Source: Polycyclovorans sp964425915 (GTDB lineage Bacteria; Pseudomonadota; Gammaproteobacteria; Nevskiales; Nevskiaceae). From it: a stretch of 64,000 nt of DNA. The notes under the pieces were generated by a model. It saw only the letters and a program-made list of their open reading frames with translations, ran no database searches and had not been told where the DNA came from. A program made the translations under genes and the position numbers. Shown one piece after another: positions 34,740 to 43,572 of this stretch. The stretch is from contig CAYROO010000001.1 in the NCBI GenBank assembly GCA_964425915.1, positions 124,001 to 188,000 on the forward strand, given 5' to 3'. How positions within the stretch are numbered: position 1 is the stretch's first letter; each line of letters starts with the position of its first letter.

Positions 34740-36095
34740 TCAGCGGGTGCCCTTGTCACGCAGCGCGTTGGGCGTGAAGTCGGCCGGCGTACGATTGATC
34801 GGTTCGTAGACCGTCTTGGCGTCGTTGCGGATCGACAACGCGATGTAGCGTCCGGACTGCAGGTCGTGCTTCACCTCCAGGCCCGGCGCCAGGAATGGCA
34901 CGTTGTAATAGCCGTAAGAGTGCAGCTCGTCCACCCGCCACAGCTGATCGCGATTGTCGTACTTGTCCTGGACGTGGATGATCCAGCTATCCTCGTCGAG
35001 GTAGAACGTCCGACGCTTGTAGATGTGCGAGGTGCCGTCCTTGAGGTTGGCCTCGATCACCCACACGCGATGCAACTCGTAGCGCGCATGGTCGCCGTTG
35101 ACATGACCCGCCAACAGCACGTCGTCGACCTTCAGGCTGGGACCGTTGATGGTGTAGGCGTTGTACGGGATGTACAGCTCCTGCTTACCGACCAGCTTCC
35201 AGTCGTAACGGTTGGTGGCCCCGTTGAACATGAAGAAGTCGTCGTTGGTGCGCAAACCATCGGCCGCCGTGCCCGGGTTGTCATAGGCCACATCCGGCGC
35301 CAGACGGACGCGGCGCTGACCCGGGTTGTAGGTCCAGGCCTTGCGCGGCTCCTTCACCTGGTCGGCAAAGTCGTGGACCAGCAGGATGGACCCGGCCAGA
35401 CGCGCCGGTTCGGTCACGATCTGCAGGAAATAGAACAGCAGATTGGGCGTGCGCTCCTCAGGCTTCTTGCCCTGGTGGCCGTAAACAAAGTCGTACTCGT
35501 AATTGAACCGGACCAGGTTGTAGGAGCCATTGGCCGTCACCGGCGCCTGTGCCCAGGTGGTGGCGTAGGTATCCCCCTTGTAGATGGTCAGGTGGTTCCA
35601 GATCGCCTCCAGCCCAGACTGCGGGATCGGAAACGGGACACCCCCGGTGGTGCCGGTGAAACCGTTGCCGCCATCCACCAGATTCACCTTGGTGGCATTG
35701 GCCTTGGTTTCGGCGTAGATGCCCTCCGGGTAAGCAGCGCTGCGCCGGGTCGGGTAAACCTTCATCTTCCAGTTGGGATAGCGCTGCAGAAGCGCCATCT
35801 GGCCGGGCGACAGGTTGGCCTTGTACTGCGCCATGTTGGCCGCGGTGATGGTGAACAGCGGCTGGTCGGCCGCATAGGGATCGGGATAGTGGCCACCCTC
35901 GGTGAAACCGGCTGGAGCCGCGGTGTTACCACCGGTCCATTCGGGGATGGTGCCACCGGCGTTACCGGCTTTTTCGGCGCCCATCGGTGTCAGGCTGGCC
36001 CCCAGCTTGGCAGCCTCTTCCGGAGAGACGGCGGCGAAGGCCATGGATGACACCGCGGCGGCGATCAGCCCGGCGGTGAGATGCTTGAAGTTCAT
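34740..36095 (-). CDS. DUF1329 (LolB-like) exported protein
   Basis: A 451-residue exported protein with a signal peptide (MNFKHLTAGLIAAAVSSMAFA) cleaved before AVSPEEAAKLG. The conserved DUF1329 stretch runs through LGASLTPMGAEKAGN, IPEWTGG, PDPYAADQPLFTITAANMAQY, QGKKPEERTPN and TWTYNPGQRRVRLAPDVAYD-like sequence. The fold is related to the LolA/LolB-type outer-membrane lipoprotein carriers. Genes of this family are usually paired with DUF1302 outer-membrane proteins and often occur with catabolic genes for hydrophobic substrates; the precise role is unknown. It is 24 bases after the DUF1302 gene and ends at the shared terminator. Confidence 0.9.
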   Translation of the reverse strand: MNFKHLTAGLIAAAVSSMAFAAVSPEEAAKLGASLTPMGAEKAGNAGGTIPEWTGGNTAAPAGFTEGGHYPDPYAADQPLFTITAANMAQYKANLSPGQMALLQRYPNWKMKVYPTRRSAAYPEGIYAETKANATKVNLVDGGNGFTGTTGGVPFPIPQSGLEAIWNHLTIYKGDTYATTWAQAPVTANGSYNLVRFNYEYDFVYGHQGKKPEERTPNLLFYFLQIVTEPARLAGSILLVHDFADQVKEPRKAWTYNPGQRRVRLAPDVAYDNPGTAADGLRTNDDFFMFNGATNRYDWKLVGKQELYIPYNAYTINGPSLKVDDVLLAGHVNGDHARYELHRVWVIEANLKDGTSHIYKRRTFYLDEDSWIIHVQDKYDNRDQLWRVDELHSYGYYNVPFLAPGLEVKHDLQSGRYIALSIRNDAKTVYEPINRTPADFTPNALRDKGTR

Positions 36096-36119
36096 GAAAA
36101 GGTCTCCGTTCGGTCTGGA

Positions 36120-38060
36120 TCAGAACGCGTAGGAAATGCTGACCGCGAGGAAGTCACGATCCTTGTTGGGGTTGGCGCTGGTGGAATAGGCCGGGCTCTG
36201 CGACGCATCCCCGGGAACCTGATACGCAGGGAGGACACCCGGCTGAGGGTTTTGAAGACTCCCCGGCTGCAACCGATCGGTGCCGGAGAACGTCTTTCCG
36301 CCAGTGAATATTGTGTAGGCGATATCGGCCTGCCACCTTTGCAGATAGTTAAAGGCGATGCCCAGCCCAATCGCTTTGGTTCCGTGGTTGAAGTTTGGGC
36401 CGACGCCGTTCACATCGTGCGACCAAGCCAGTCGCGGCGAAACACCTACTGGACCGACAAGATTCTCGTAGTCAAGCCGAGTGACCGCTCGATAGCCCCA
36501 AGAGCCGCGGGTCGCGTAGCCGTCTGCCTGGCACCCGCCTCCAGAAGCTCGGTCCAGAATTTCCTGACCGGTAAGCGGCCCACCTGCTCCCGGATTATTG
36601 CAGGATGGCAGCGACGCACCTGGGCCGCTGTAGACCTTGCCGTCCTGCAAATCGATGTGGTTATACCCTGCCTCGCCCAGCAGCACCCATTGCTGGGCCC
36701 CAAAGGTCGGACCAAACGCCTTGGTGGCCGTGGCCTGGACTTGATGCGCATTCAGCCCATCCCAACCGCGGGTGTATCCAGCACCAACCGGCAAAGGCCC
36801 AATACCTCCATTATTCGGGTTTCCGAGTATCGCCAACAGAACTTCAGTTGGCGCGATCTGCACTGGCAGGTTGGGCCGGTAGGTGTACTCCGCCTGAAGT
36901 GCCACCCCAAGAGGAAGGCTGGTGTTGAAACTCAGACCGTAGGTGTTGATACCCTCGGGATATTCAACGAAATAGCGGGTATCGCCGTTGAGCGTAAAGC
37001 CAGCCGGCGCGGGTGGAGGCGCATAGGCGCTGGCCCCGCTGGTGCTCCCGGGGATGCCAGCCGCACCGCCGCGAATGCCCGACAGCAAGGGCACGCGACT
37101 GTGATAACGCAAGTAATACATCCCAAACTCGGTGTAGTTGAGATTCTCGGCGAAGTAGCGAAGTGCCACGCCATACTGCTGCCGATCATTTTCAGGGATG
37201 CGGTTGGGGTCGCGATCTACCCAAATTTGGGCCTGACCATTCGGGCCAGTCGCTGAGAGCGGTGGAGTTGGCGGCTGGTTATCGTCGAAGCGCCGCCCGA
37301 AGCCCGTGAAGGCTTTCACGGAATCATCCGAGGCGACATCCGAGGTCGAGAAGTAAGCACGCCGCGGATCAATCTCGATCTCCTCCCAGTCGAGCATCCA
37401 CAGCGCCTCAATGGACAGAGTGTCGGTGATGCTGGTGGACAGGGTGATCGCGCTGATCGGCAGCAGCGCCTCCTTCAGTTCGGCACCGGGTGCCCGCAGG
37501 CGCGCGACGTCAATCGGGTTGATGACGTTGAGGCCGTTCTGGATGAAGGTGCTTTCGCCCCAGCTCACCACCTGACGGCCGGCACGCACGTTGAGCGCGC
37601 GATCGCCGAGATCGAAGCGCCCATAGGCGAACAGGTCCAGCAGCTGCGCATCCGAGCCCAGACGATCATTGGCACGCGGCCCGAAGGCCTGTGGCCCGGT
37701 GCGATTGTCATTCGAGATCTCGAAATCGTAGAAATAACTGTAGCGGGAGAAGATGCCGAAATCGCGCCACTTGATCTCGAGATCCTGGGTGGCCTTGGCA
37801 AGCGAGGAGACGACATCATTCTTGTCGTAGCGCAGGTTGCCGTCGTCATCGTTGACCGACCGCGATGTCCCACCATTGGTGATCCCGATCAGGCTGGCAG
37901 CGGGGTCCTGCATCCGCCATACCGCGCCTGCCGACAATGTGGTGTCGACCTGAATATCGAGTTCCCCCACCTGGAAATTGAGCGCGCTGGCATGCCAGGG
38001 GATGGCGAGCATGGCACTGCCCACCCCGGCATGAAGAACGCCTTTGATCAGCTTTCGCAT
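36120..38060 (-). CDS. DUF1302 family outer-membrane protein
   Basis: A 646-residue exported protein predicted to be a beta-barrel. It has a signal peptide (MRKLIKGVLHAGVGSAMLAIPWHASA), then LNFQVGELDIQVDTTLSAGAVWRMQDP. Alternating amphipathic strands follow, and the C-terminus ends in the outer-membrane signature VSISYAF (terminal Phe). The RAGRQVVSWGESTFIQNGLNVINPID segment is typical of DUF1302. ATG 38060 has AAGGAGA about 8 bases upstream; the open frame before it lacks coding character. It is the first gene of a two-gene unit with DUF1329. A role in uptake of hydrophobic compounds is inferred from family associations only. Confidence 0.9.
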   Translation of the reverse strand: MRKLIKGVLHAGVGSAMLAIPWHASALNFQVGELDIQVDTTLSAGAVWRMQDPAASLIGITNGGTSRSVNDDDGNLRYDKNDVVSSLAKATQDLEIKWRDFGIFSRYSYFYDFEISNDNRTGPQAFGPRANDRLGSDAQLLDLFAYGRFDLGDRALNVRAGRQVVSWGESTFIQNGLNVINPIDVARLRAPGAELKEALLPISAITLSTSITDTLSIEALWMLDWEEIEIDPRRAYFSTSDVASDDSVKAFTGFGRRFDDNQPPTPPLSATGPNGQAQIWVDRDPNRIPENDRQQYGVALRYFAENLNYTEFGMYYLRYHSRVPLLSGIRGGAAGIPGSTSGASAYAPPPAPAGFTLNGDTRYFVEYPEGINTYGLSFNTSLPLGVALQAEYTYRPNLPVQIAPTEVLLAILGNPNNGGIGPLPVGAGYTRGWDGLNAHQVQATATKAFGPTFGAQQWVLLGEAGYNHIDLQDGKVYSGPGASLPSCNNPGAGGPLTGQEILDRASGGGCQADGYATRGSWGYRAVTRLDYENLVGPVGVSPRLAWSHDVNGVGPNFNHGTKAIGLGIAFNYLQRWQADIAYTIFTGGKTFSGTDRLQPGSLQNPQPGVLPAYQVPGDASQSPAYSTSANPNKDRDFLAVSISYAF

Positions 38061-38404
38061 CGTGCAGTCTCCTTCGCTGTTGTCATACCGCAGCACCGGG
38101 TGGTGCAAACGGGTGCATGCTCGAACCGGCCGCCGAATAAAAGGCGCAACACGCCCGGGACACGCTGCCCATGGCAGGTGCCTGGAAAGAAAGCGACAGA
38201 AGGTCTCCTCCATCTGTGCGTCTCCTCGTGAGCCGTCTCGACCCTGTGGCAGATGGCGCATGACCATCCGTCCTGTTGTGTGGTCCATTGTGGACCAAAA
38301 CCTCACATTTGGCTCGTGGCACAATGACCGCTTATCTGCTCACGGCATCATGCCGTCGCTTCACCGCCCAACGGCATTGTTCACCCCTAAGACTTTGGTC
38401 GAAT
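38061..38404. other. 344-base intergenic region between the DUF1302 and hslR starts
   Basis: This is the longest gene-free stretch in the window. It holds the DUF1302 ribosome-binding site, a 7-bp inverted repeat at 38281-38297, and no gene or RNA that I can recognise. It is slightly less GC-rich near 38290-38345. I could not identify convincing -35/-10 pairs for either divergent gene. Confidence 0.6.
38281..38297. promoter_or_regulatory. Inverted repeat TGGTCCA-TTG-TGGACCA, candidate operator
   Basis: A perfect 7-bp dyad with a 3-base centre lies in the hslR/DUF1302 divergent region, 108 bases before hslR and about 220 bases before DUF1302. Its TGGTC...GACCA ends resemble operators of GntR/TetR-type dimeric regulators. 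No regulator is encoded nearby. Operator function is inferred from symmetry and position. Confidence 0.45.
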
Positions 38405-38803
38405 ATGACGTCTGCTGAGACTCCCGTCCGTCTCGACAAATGGCTGTGGGCTGCCCGCTTCTTCAAGACCCGCAGCCTCGCCAAGGCCGCTATCGAAAGC
38501 GGTCACGTGCGGGTCGGCGGCGAGCGCAGCAAGGTGGCGCGCGAGGTGCAGCCGGGAATGCACCTGCAGATCCGCCAGGGCTGGGAGGAAAAGGAAGTGG
38601 AGGTGCTACAGCTGTCGGACCTGCGACGGGGCGCCCCAGAAGCGCAGCGGCTTTATCGTGAAACCGAAGACAGCGTGGCACGCCGGGAGGCGGCACGCCT
38701 CGCCCGGCAGTCCGAGCCGAGGATGGATTCCGCCGGCCGCCCGGACAAGAAAACCCGTCGCTTGATCCAGCGGATGAAGGCGGACTTCCTCAGCGACCTC
38801 TGA
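38405..38803 (+). CDS. hslR: S4-domain RNA-binding heat-shock protein 15
   Basis: The 132-residue protein has an N-terminal S4 RNA-binding domain: VRLDKWLWAARFFKTRSLAK, then IESGHVRVGGERSKVAREVQPGMHLQIR. A basic C-terminal tail follows, with KKTRRLIQRMKADF. This matches Hsp15, which in E. coli binds free 50S subunits carrying a nascent chain. ATG 38405 directly precedes the S4 domain. I saw no clear sigma32 promoter. It is convergent with the SIMPL gene, 9 bases between stops. Confidence 0.92.
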   Translation: MTSAETPVRLDKWLWAARFFKTRSLAKAAIESGHVRVGGERSKVAREVQPGMHLQIRQGWEEKEVEVLQLSDLRRGAPEAQRLYRETEDSVARREAARLARQSEPRMDSAGRPDKKTRRLIQRMKADFLSDL

Positions 38804-38812
38804 AGCGCCCCG

Positions 38813-39511
38813 CTACTCCAGTCGATATTCGACGGTGGACACCACACGTACGACCTTGATGTCCGGCGTGCCGGCATCGCGATCGCTGATGGTGATAACC
38901 CCCTGGTTGGCGTTGCGGATGCCGCCGACGGTGCTGTCGGCATCGTTGGCAAACTGCTCGGCGGCACGGCGGGCGTTGCCGGTGGCTTCGGCGATCAGCT
39001 GCGGTTTGATCTCGTTGAGGCCGGTAAACAGGTACTCGGCCTGCGGACCGTAGGCGGCAAACACCACCCCTTGACGCACCAGCTCGCCGGCATTCTGCAT
39101 CGCCCGCTTGGCGCCTTCGGCATCCGCCGTGCGCACGGTCAGGGTCACCTCCGCCCGATAACGGAAGCGGTTGGCGCCACCATCGCCATAGGCCTCGGCG
39201 CGAAAGTCCTGCAGCCGCGGCGGCGCGCTCGACAGCTCCGCGTCGTCCAGCCCCTGCTTGCGGAGAAACACCCGCACCTGCTCGGTGTTGCGCTCCAGCG
39301 TGTCGTACAGCGCCTGCAGGTCATCGGCCGCTTCGACAAAGGTGATTGGCCAGATCACCAGATCGGCCGGCACCTCCATCTCAGCCAACCCCTTGACCGT
39401 GACATAGCGATCCGCGGTGCCTAGGGCGCGCAGCCCATCAGCGACCCACCACCCGCTGGCCGCGAGGGCCGCCGCCAGCAACAGGGATCCGAACCGGGAC
39501 GAGGTGACCAT
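38813..39511 (-). CDS. SIMPL (DUF541) domain exported protein
   Basis: A 232-residue protein with an N-terminal signal peptide or anchor (RFGSLLLAAALAASGWWVA). A SIMPL domain follows: YVTVKGLAEMEVPADLVIWPITF, then RLQDFRAEAYG, a VFAAYGPQAEYLFTGLNEIKP insertion and ISDRDAGTPDIKVVRVVSTVEYRLE. SIMPL proteins are periplasmic or envelope proteins with a poorly known role, sometimes linked to oxidative-stress resistance. The start at 39511 has GGAG 6 bases upstream; ATG 39523 would add four residues. It is divergent from mfd. Confidence 0.85.
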   Translation of the reverse strand: MVTSSRFGSLLLAAALAASGWWVADGLRALGTADRYVTVKGLAEMEVPADLVIWPITFVEAADDLQALYDTLERNTEQVRVFLRKQGLDDAELSSAPPRLQDFRAEAYGDGGANRFRYRAEVTLTVRTADAEGAKRAMQNAGELVRQGVVFAAYGPQAEYLFTGLNEIKPQLIAEATGNARRAAEQFANDADSTVGGIRNANQGVITISDRDAGTPDIKVVRVVSTVEYRLE

Positions 39512-39581
39512 GACCGACTCCATGCATTCCAGGATGTGCAGGGTAGCGCCTCCCGTTCCCGGCCGCTGTCGGCAAAGCCCG

Positions 39582-39587
39582 TACAAT
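39582..39587 (+). promoter_or_regulatory. Possible -10 element for mfd
   Basis: TACAAT lies 32 bases before the GTG at 39620, with no convincing -35 at 16-18 bases. If it is used, transcription would begin downstream of the GTG at 39536 and favour the later mfd start. Confidence 0.35.
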
Positions 39588-39619
39588 GCCGGCCCCGCTC
39601 GCGTCCTGCCCCGCAACAC

Positions 39620-42600
39620 GTGTCCATTCTGCTGTCCGCTCTCGCCGCCGCTGAACAGGCCCTGTCCCACGACGGCGTAACCGTCTTGGTGGCCGCCAAT
39701 GAGCAGGAGGCCTACCGCCTCGAAGGCGCGCTCGGCTTTTTCCTCAATGGGCGTCGGCCGCTGGTCCACCTCGCGGATACCGAGGTGCTGCCCTACGACC
39801 CGTTCTCGCCGCATCAGGAGGTGCTGTCACAGCGGCTTGCTGCCCTGGCGGCGCTGGCGGACGGCGCACCCGCGCTGCTGCTGGTGACTGCCGACAGCTG
39901 GTTGCAGCGTCTGCCGCCACGGTCCTGGTTGGGGGGGCGCCGCTTTGACCTCAAGCGCGGTGACCATCTGGCCCTGGAACCTTTCCGCGCGCGCCTGGTG
40001 GCCGCAGGTTACGCGGGCGTGTCCGAAGTCCAGACCCAGGGCGAGTTTGCGGTGCGCGGCGCCTTGATCGACCTGTTCCCGATGGGCGCCACTCAGGCCT
40101 ATCGCATCGACCTGTTCGATGAAGAGATCGAATCGATCCGCACCTTCGACCCCGAGAGCCAGCGCAGTCTCGACAAGGTAGATGCAATCCACCTGCTGCC
40201 GGCACGCGAGTTCCCGACCGACCGTGAGGGCATCGAGGGCTTCCGCCGACGGTACCGGGAATACTTCCCCGGCGATCCGGCACGAAGCCGCATCTACAGC
40301 GAGGTGAGCCAAGGCGTGATGCCGGGCGGCATCGAAGCCTACCTGCCGCTGTTCCATAGTGAAATGGCGGGACTGTCGGACTACCTGCCAGACACCGCAC
40401 GGCTGCTGGTGACCGCCCCCCTGCATGAAACGCTGGCCCAGGACTGGGCACAGATCCAGGAGCGCTTCGAACGCTACTCCGGCGACCTGACCCGTCCGCT
40501 GATGAAGCCTGAGGACCTCTACTTCAGGCCCGAACAGGCACGCCAGGCGATGGCGCGGTTTGAGTGGATGGAGCGTCGGGCCTCGCTGCACCCCCTGGAG
40601 GGCCCGGCAGAGGCGCTGAGCCCGGCGCTCGGCGCGTATCCCGGCCGCAGTCTTTTTGTCGCTGAATCAGCGGGGCGTCGCGAAGCCCTGGCGGAGCGCT
40701 TACGTCGCCAAGGCATCGTCGCCCGCATGGTGGATGACTGGACCGCGTTCTGCGGTGACCAGAACCGTTTCGCCATCACCCTGGGGCCCATCGACGAAGC
40801 ACTGGAAGACAGCACGGCCCAGATCCGCATCCTCGGCGAGGCGGCGCTCACCGGTCGCCCGGCGCCCACCCAGCGACGCAACCGGCAGCAAAGGGTCCGT
40901 GACCCCGACACCCTGTTGCGCGACCTTTCCAGCCTGCACCTGGGGTCGCCGGTGGTGCACGTCCAGCACGGCGTCGGACGCTATGCCGGACTTACCACGC
41001 TGCAGGCCGGCGGCGCGGTGGCGGAGTATCTGGTACTGGAATACGCCGGTGGCGACAAGGTGTACGTCCCGGTGGCCTCGCTCAACCTGATCCACCGCTA
41101 CACCGGCAGCGAAGAGGACCAGGCGCCGCTGCACAGCCTGGGGTCCGAGCGCTGGAAAAAGGCGCGTGCCAAGGCCCGGGAGAAGGCGCACGACGTTGCC
41201 GCCGAGCTGTTGCAGATCCAGGCACGTCGGATGGCGCGCGAGGCCGAGCCGCTGACTTGGGACGATGCCGATTACCAACGCTTCTGTGAGGGCTTCCCGT
41301 TCGAGCCGACGCCCGATCAGCAAACCGCGATCAGCGCCGTGCTGGCGGATCTGGCGGCTGCGCGGCCGATGGACCGGGTGGTCTGTGGCGATGTCGGCTT
41401 CGGCAAGACCGAAGTCGCCATGCGCGCGGTGTTTGCCGCCGCCCGCGCCGGGCGACAGGTCTGCCTGTTGGCGCCTACCACCCTGCTGGTGGAACAGCAT
41501 GCCAAGAACTTCGCCGATCGCTTCGCCGATTGGCCGATCCGGGTGGCGGCGCTGTCCCGTATGCGCAGCAGCAAGGATCAATCATCGCTGCTGGCGCAGC
41601 TGGAAGCCGGCTCGCTGGACGTGGTGATCGGCACCCACCGTCTTCTGCAAGCGGACGTCAAGTTCAAGAATCTGGGCCTGGTGGTGGTGGACGAAGAACA
41701 CCGCTTTGGCGTCCGTCACAAAGAACGGCTGAAGAACCTCAGGGCCAATGTTGATCTGCTGACCCTGACGGCTACACCGATACCGCGCACACTCAACATG
41801 AGTCTGGCCGGACTGCGCGACCTGTCCATCATCGCCACCCCGCCCGCCTCGCGCATCGCCATCAAGACCACGGTCGCTGAGTGGGACAATGCCTTGGTCA
41901 CCGAGGCCTGCCAGCGGGAGCTGCGCCGTGGTGGGCAGGTTTACATCCTGCACAACGACGTCGCCAGCATCGAGCGCTTCAGCGCCAACATCCGCGAGCT
42001 GTTGCCGGAAGCCCATGTCCGGTTCGCCCACGGCCAGATGCGCGAGCGCGATCTTGAGCAGGTGATGCTCGACTTCTACCACCAGCGCTTCAACATCCTG
42101 GTGTGTACCACCATTATCGAATCCGGCATTGACGTGCCCAGCGCCAATACCATCCTCATCGATCGGGCTGACAAGCTCGGCCTGGCGCAGCTGCATCAGC
42201 TGCGTGGCCGGGTGGGCCGCAGCCACCATCGGGCTTACGCCTACCTGCTGGTGCCCAGCAAGCGGGGCCTCAGTACGGATGCGCAGAAACGACTGGAGGC
42301 GATCGAAACCCTCGGTGATCTCGGCTCCGGCTTTGCCCTGGCGACGCACGATCTGGAGATCCGCGGCGCCGGCGAGCTGCTCGGCGACGATCAGTCCGGC
42401 CAGATCGAAGAAGTCGGTTTCACGCTCTACGCCGAGCTGCTGGCGCGCGCGGTCAAGGCGATTCAGCGCGGCGCACTCGACGACAGTCCGTTCGGCAGCC
42501 ACGAATGTGAGGTTGATCTGGGCGTCACCAGCCTCATCCCGGACGACTACGTGCCCGACATCGCCACCCGACTGACGCTCTACAAGCGTATTGCCGAGGC

Positions 42601-42961
42601 CAGCGACGACGACACGCTCGACGAGTTGCGGGTGGAGATGGTGGACCGCTTCGGCCTGCTGCCACCGCCAGCGGAGCGCCTGTTCGACCAGGCCCGCCTG
42701 CGGGTGGCTTTGCAGCATCGGGGCTTCACCCGGCTTCGGGTCGGCGAGCGCAGCGCCACACTGGACTTCGGCCCCAGTCCGGGCTTCGACCCGGTGAAGC
42801 TGATCCAGCTGATACAGACCGCCCCCAAGCGCTATAAGCTGGAAGGGCAGAAGCACCTGCATGTGCACGGCGATTTCGCCGATCCTGCCACTCGCCTTGA
42901 GCGGCTGGCACCGTTGTTCGAGGCCCTCCCCCCCCTTGCCCGACCGGAGTCCGCATCCTGA
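39620..42961 (+). CDS. mfd: Transcription-repair coupling factor Mfd
   Basis: The product (about 1,113 residues) is the ATP-dependent translocase that removes stalled RNA polymerase and recruits UvrA. The UvrB-homology region is at the N-terminus (EVLPYDPFSPHQEVLSQRL near residue 55). An RNA-polymerase-interacting domain follows around LGSPVVHVQHGVGRYAGL, then RecG-like motor domains with Walker A GDVGFGKTEVAMRA near 592 and DEEH in VVVDEEHRFGV near 693. A TRCF C-terminal domain closes the protein. The start is uncertain: GTG 39620 follows a possible -10, while GTG 39536 would add 28 residues. The stop overlaps csiV (TGATG). Confidence 0.95.
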   Translation: MSILLSALAAAEQALSHDGVTVLVAANEQEAYRLEGALGFFLNGRRPLVHLADTEVLPYDPFSPHQEVLSQRLAALAALADGAPALLLVTADSWLQRLPPRSWLGGRRFDLKRGDHLALEPFRARLVAAGYAGVSEVQTQGEFAVRGALIDLFPMGATQAYRIDLFDEEIESIRTFDPESQRSLDKVDAIHLLPAREFPTDREGIEGFRRRYREYFPGDPARSRIYSEVSQGVMPGGIEAYLPLFHSEMAGLSDYLPDTARLLVTAPLHETLAQDWAQIQERFERYSGDLTRPLMKPEDLYFRPEQARQAMARFEWMERRASLHPLEGPAEALSPALGAYPGRSLFVAESAGRREALAERLRRQGIVARMVDDWTAFCGDQNRFAITLGPIDEALEDSTAQIRILGEAALTGRPAPTQRRNRQQRVRDPDTLLRDLSSLHLGSPVVHVQHGVGRYAGLTTLQAGGAVAEYLVLEYAGGDKVYVPVASLNLIHRYTGSEEDQAPLHSLGSERWKKARAKAREKAHDVAAELLQIQARRMAREAEPLTWDDADYQRFCEGFPFEPTPDQQTAISAVLADLAAARPMDRVVCGDVGFGKTEVAMRAVFAAARAGRQVCLLAPTTLLVEQHAKNFADRFADWPIRVAALSRMRSSKDQSSLLAQLEAGSLDVVIGTHRLLQADVKFKNLGLVVVDEEHRFGVRHKERLKNLRANVDLLTLTATPIPRTLNMSLAGLRDLSIIATPPASRIAIKTTVAEWDNALVTEACQRELRRGGQVYILHNDVASIERFSANIRELLPEAHVRFAHGQMRERDLEQVMLDFYHQRFNILVCTTIIESGIDVPSANTILIDRADKLGLAQLHQLRGRVGRSHHRAYAYLLVPSKRGLSTDAQKRLEAIETLGDLGSGFALATHDLEIRGAGELLGDDQSGQIEEVGFTLYAELLARAVKAIQRGALDDSPFGSHECEVDLGVTSLIPDDYVPDIATRLTLYKRIAEASDDDTLDELRVEMVDRFGLLPPPAERLFDQARLRVALQHRGFTRLRVGERSATLDFGPSPGFDPVKLIQLIQTAPKRYKLEGQKHLHVHGDFADPATRLERLAPLFEALPPLARPESAS

Positions 42962-43572
42962 TGTCCCGCCGCCTGCTGTTCAGCCTGCTGCTGATCCTGG
43001 TGCTGCCCGCGGCCACCGCCGCAGAGCGCTATCGGGTCGACCTGATCGTGTTCATCGATCTCCGTGCCGGGTCCGACCCGGGGCTGCCGGCACGGCTGCC
43101 GCCGCTGGACGGCGCCCTCGGAACGGACAACGCGGCGGCATTGATCGGCGCCGGAATCCGCCTGCTGCCCGACGATGCCTTCGGCCTGCAGCGTGAGTGG
43201 TCGCAGCTGCGCAGCTCGCGCAACTTCAGACCCCTGTTTCGGCTCGCCTGGGAACAGACCGATCCGCCTGCCCGCGGCGGTCCGCGACTGGCGGTCCAAA
43301 GTGGCGAGTCGGTCTCGATCACCACCCCCGACAGCCTGCTGCCGTTGACGCTGTCGCCACTGGCCGGCAGCGTGGCGCTTCGGCGCAGCCGCTTCCTGCA
43401 CCTCGACGTTGATCTGCGCTACACCGAATCAGCGGGCGGAGGCAGTGCTCGCCAGTTCTTGCTGCGCGAGCAGCGCCGCATGCGAAGAGACGAACTCCAC
43501 TACCTGGACGGCCCGCGCCTACGCGCGCTGGCACGGGTCCAGCGTGTCGAGGACGGGGCCGCGCTACCGTAA
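42961..43572 (+). CDS. csiV: CsiV family exported protein
   Basis: A 203-residue protein with a signal peptide (LLFSLLLILVLPAATA) before AERYRVDLIVFIDLRAG. The family pattern is clear: FRPLFRLAWEQ, the ALRRSRFLHLDVDLRY segment, and the terminal LREQRRMRRDELHYLDGPRLRALARVQRV. Vibrio CsiV binds peptidoglycan and is needed for growth with D-amino-acid or low-molecular-weight alterations of the wall; the role here is inferred from the family. Its position directly after mfd is conserved in Pseudomonas. Its stop overlaps the convergent FecR-like/SPOR gene by 9 bases. Confidence 0.85.
   Translation: MSRRLLFSLLLILVLPAATAAERYRVDLIVFIDLRAGSDPGLPARLPPLDGALGTDNAAALIGAGIRLLPDDAFGLQREWSQLRSSRNFRPLFRLAWEQTDPPARGGPRLAVQSGESVSITTPDSLLPLTLSPLAGSVALRRSRFLHLDVDLRYTESAGGGSARQFLLREQRRMRRDELHYLDGPRLRALARVQRVEDGAALP

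Noticed and set aside
38315..38336. Sigma54-like TGGCAC-N5-CCGC upstream of hslR
   Set aside because: The -12 element lacks TT, no activator gene or binding site is visible, and hslR is not known to depend on sigma54.
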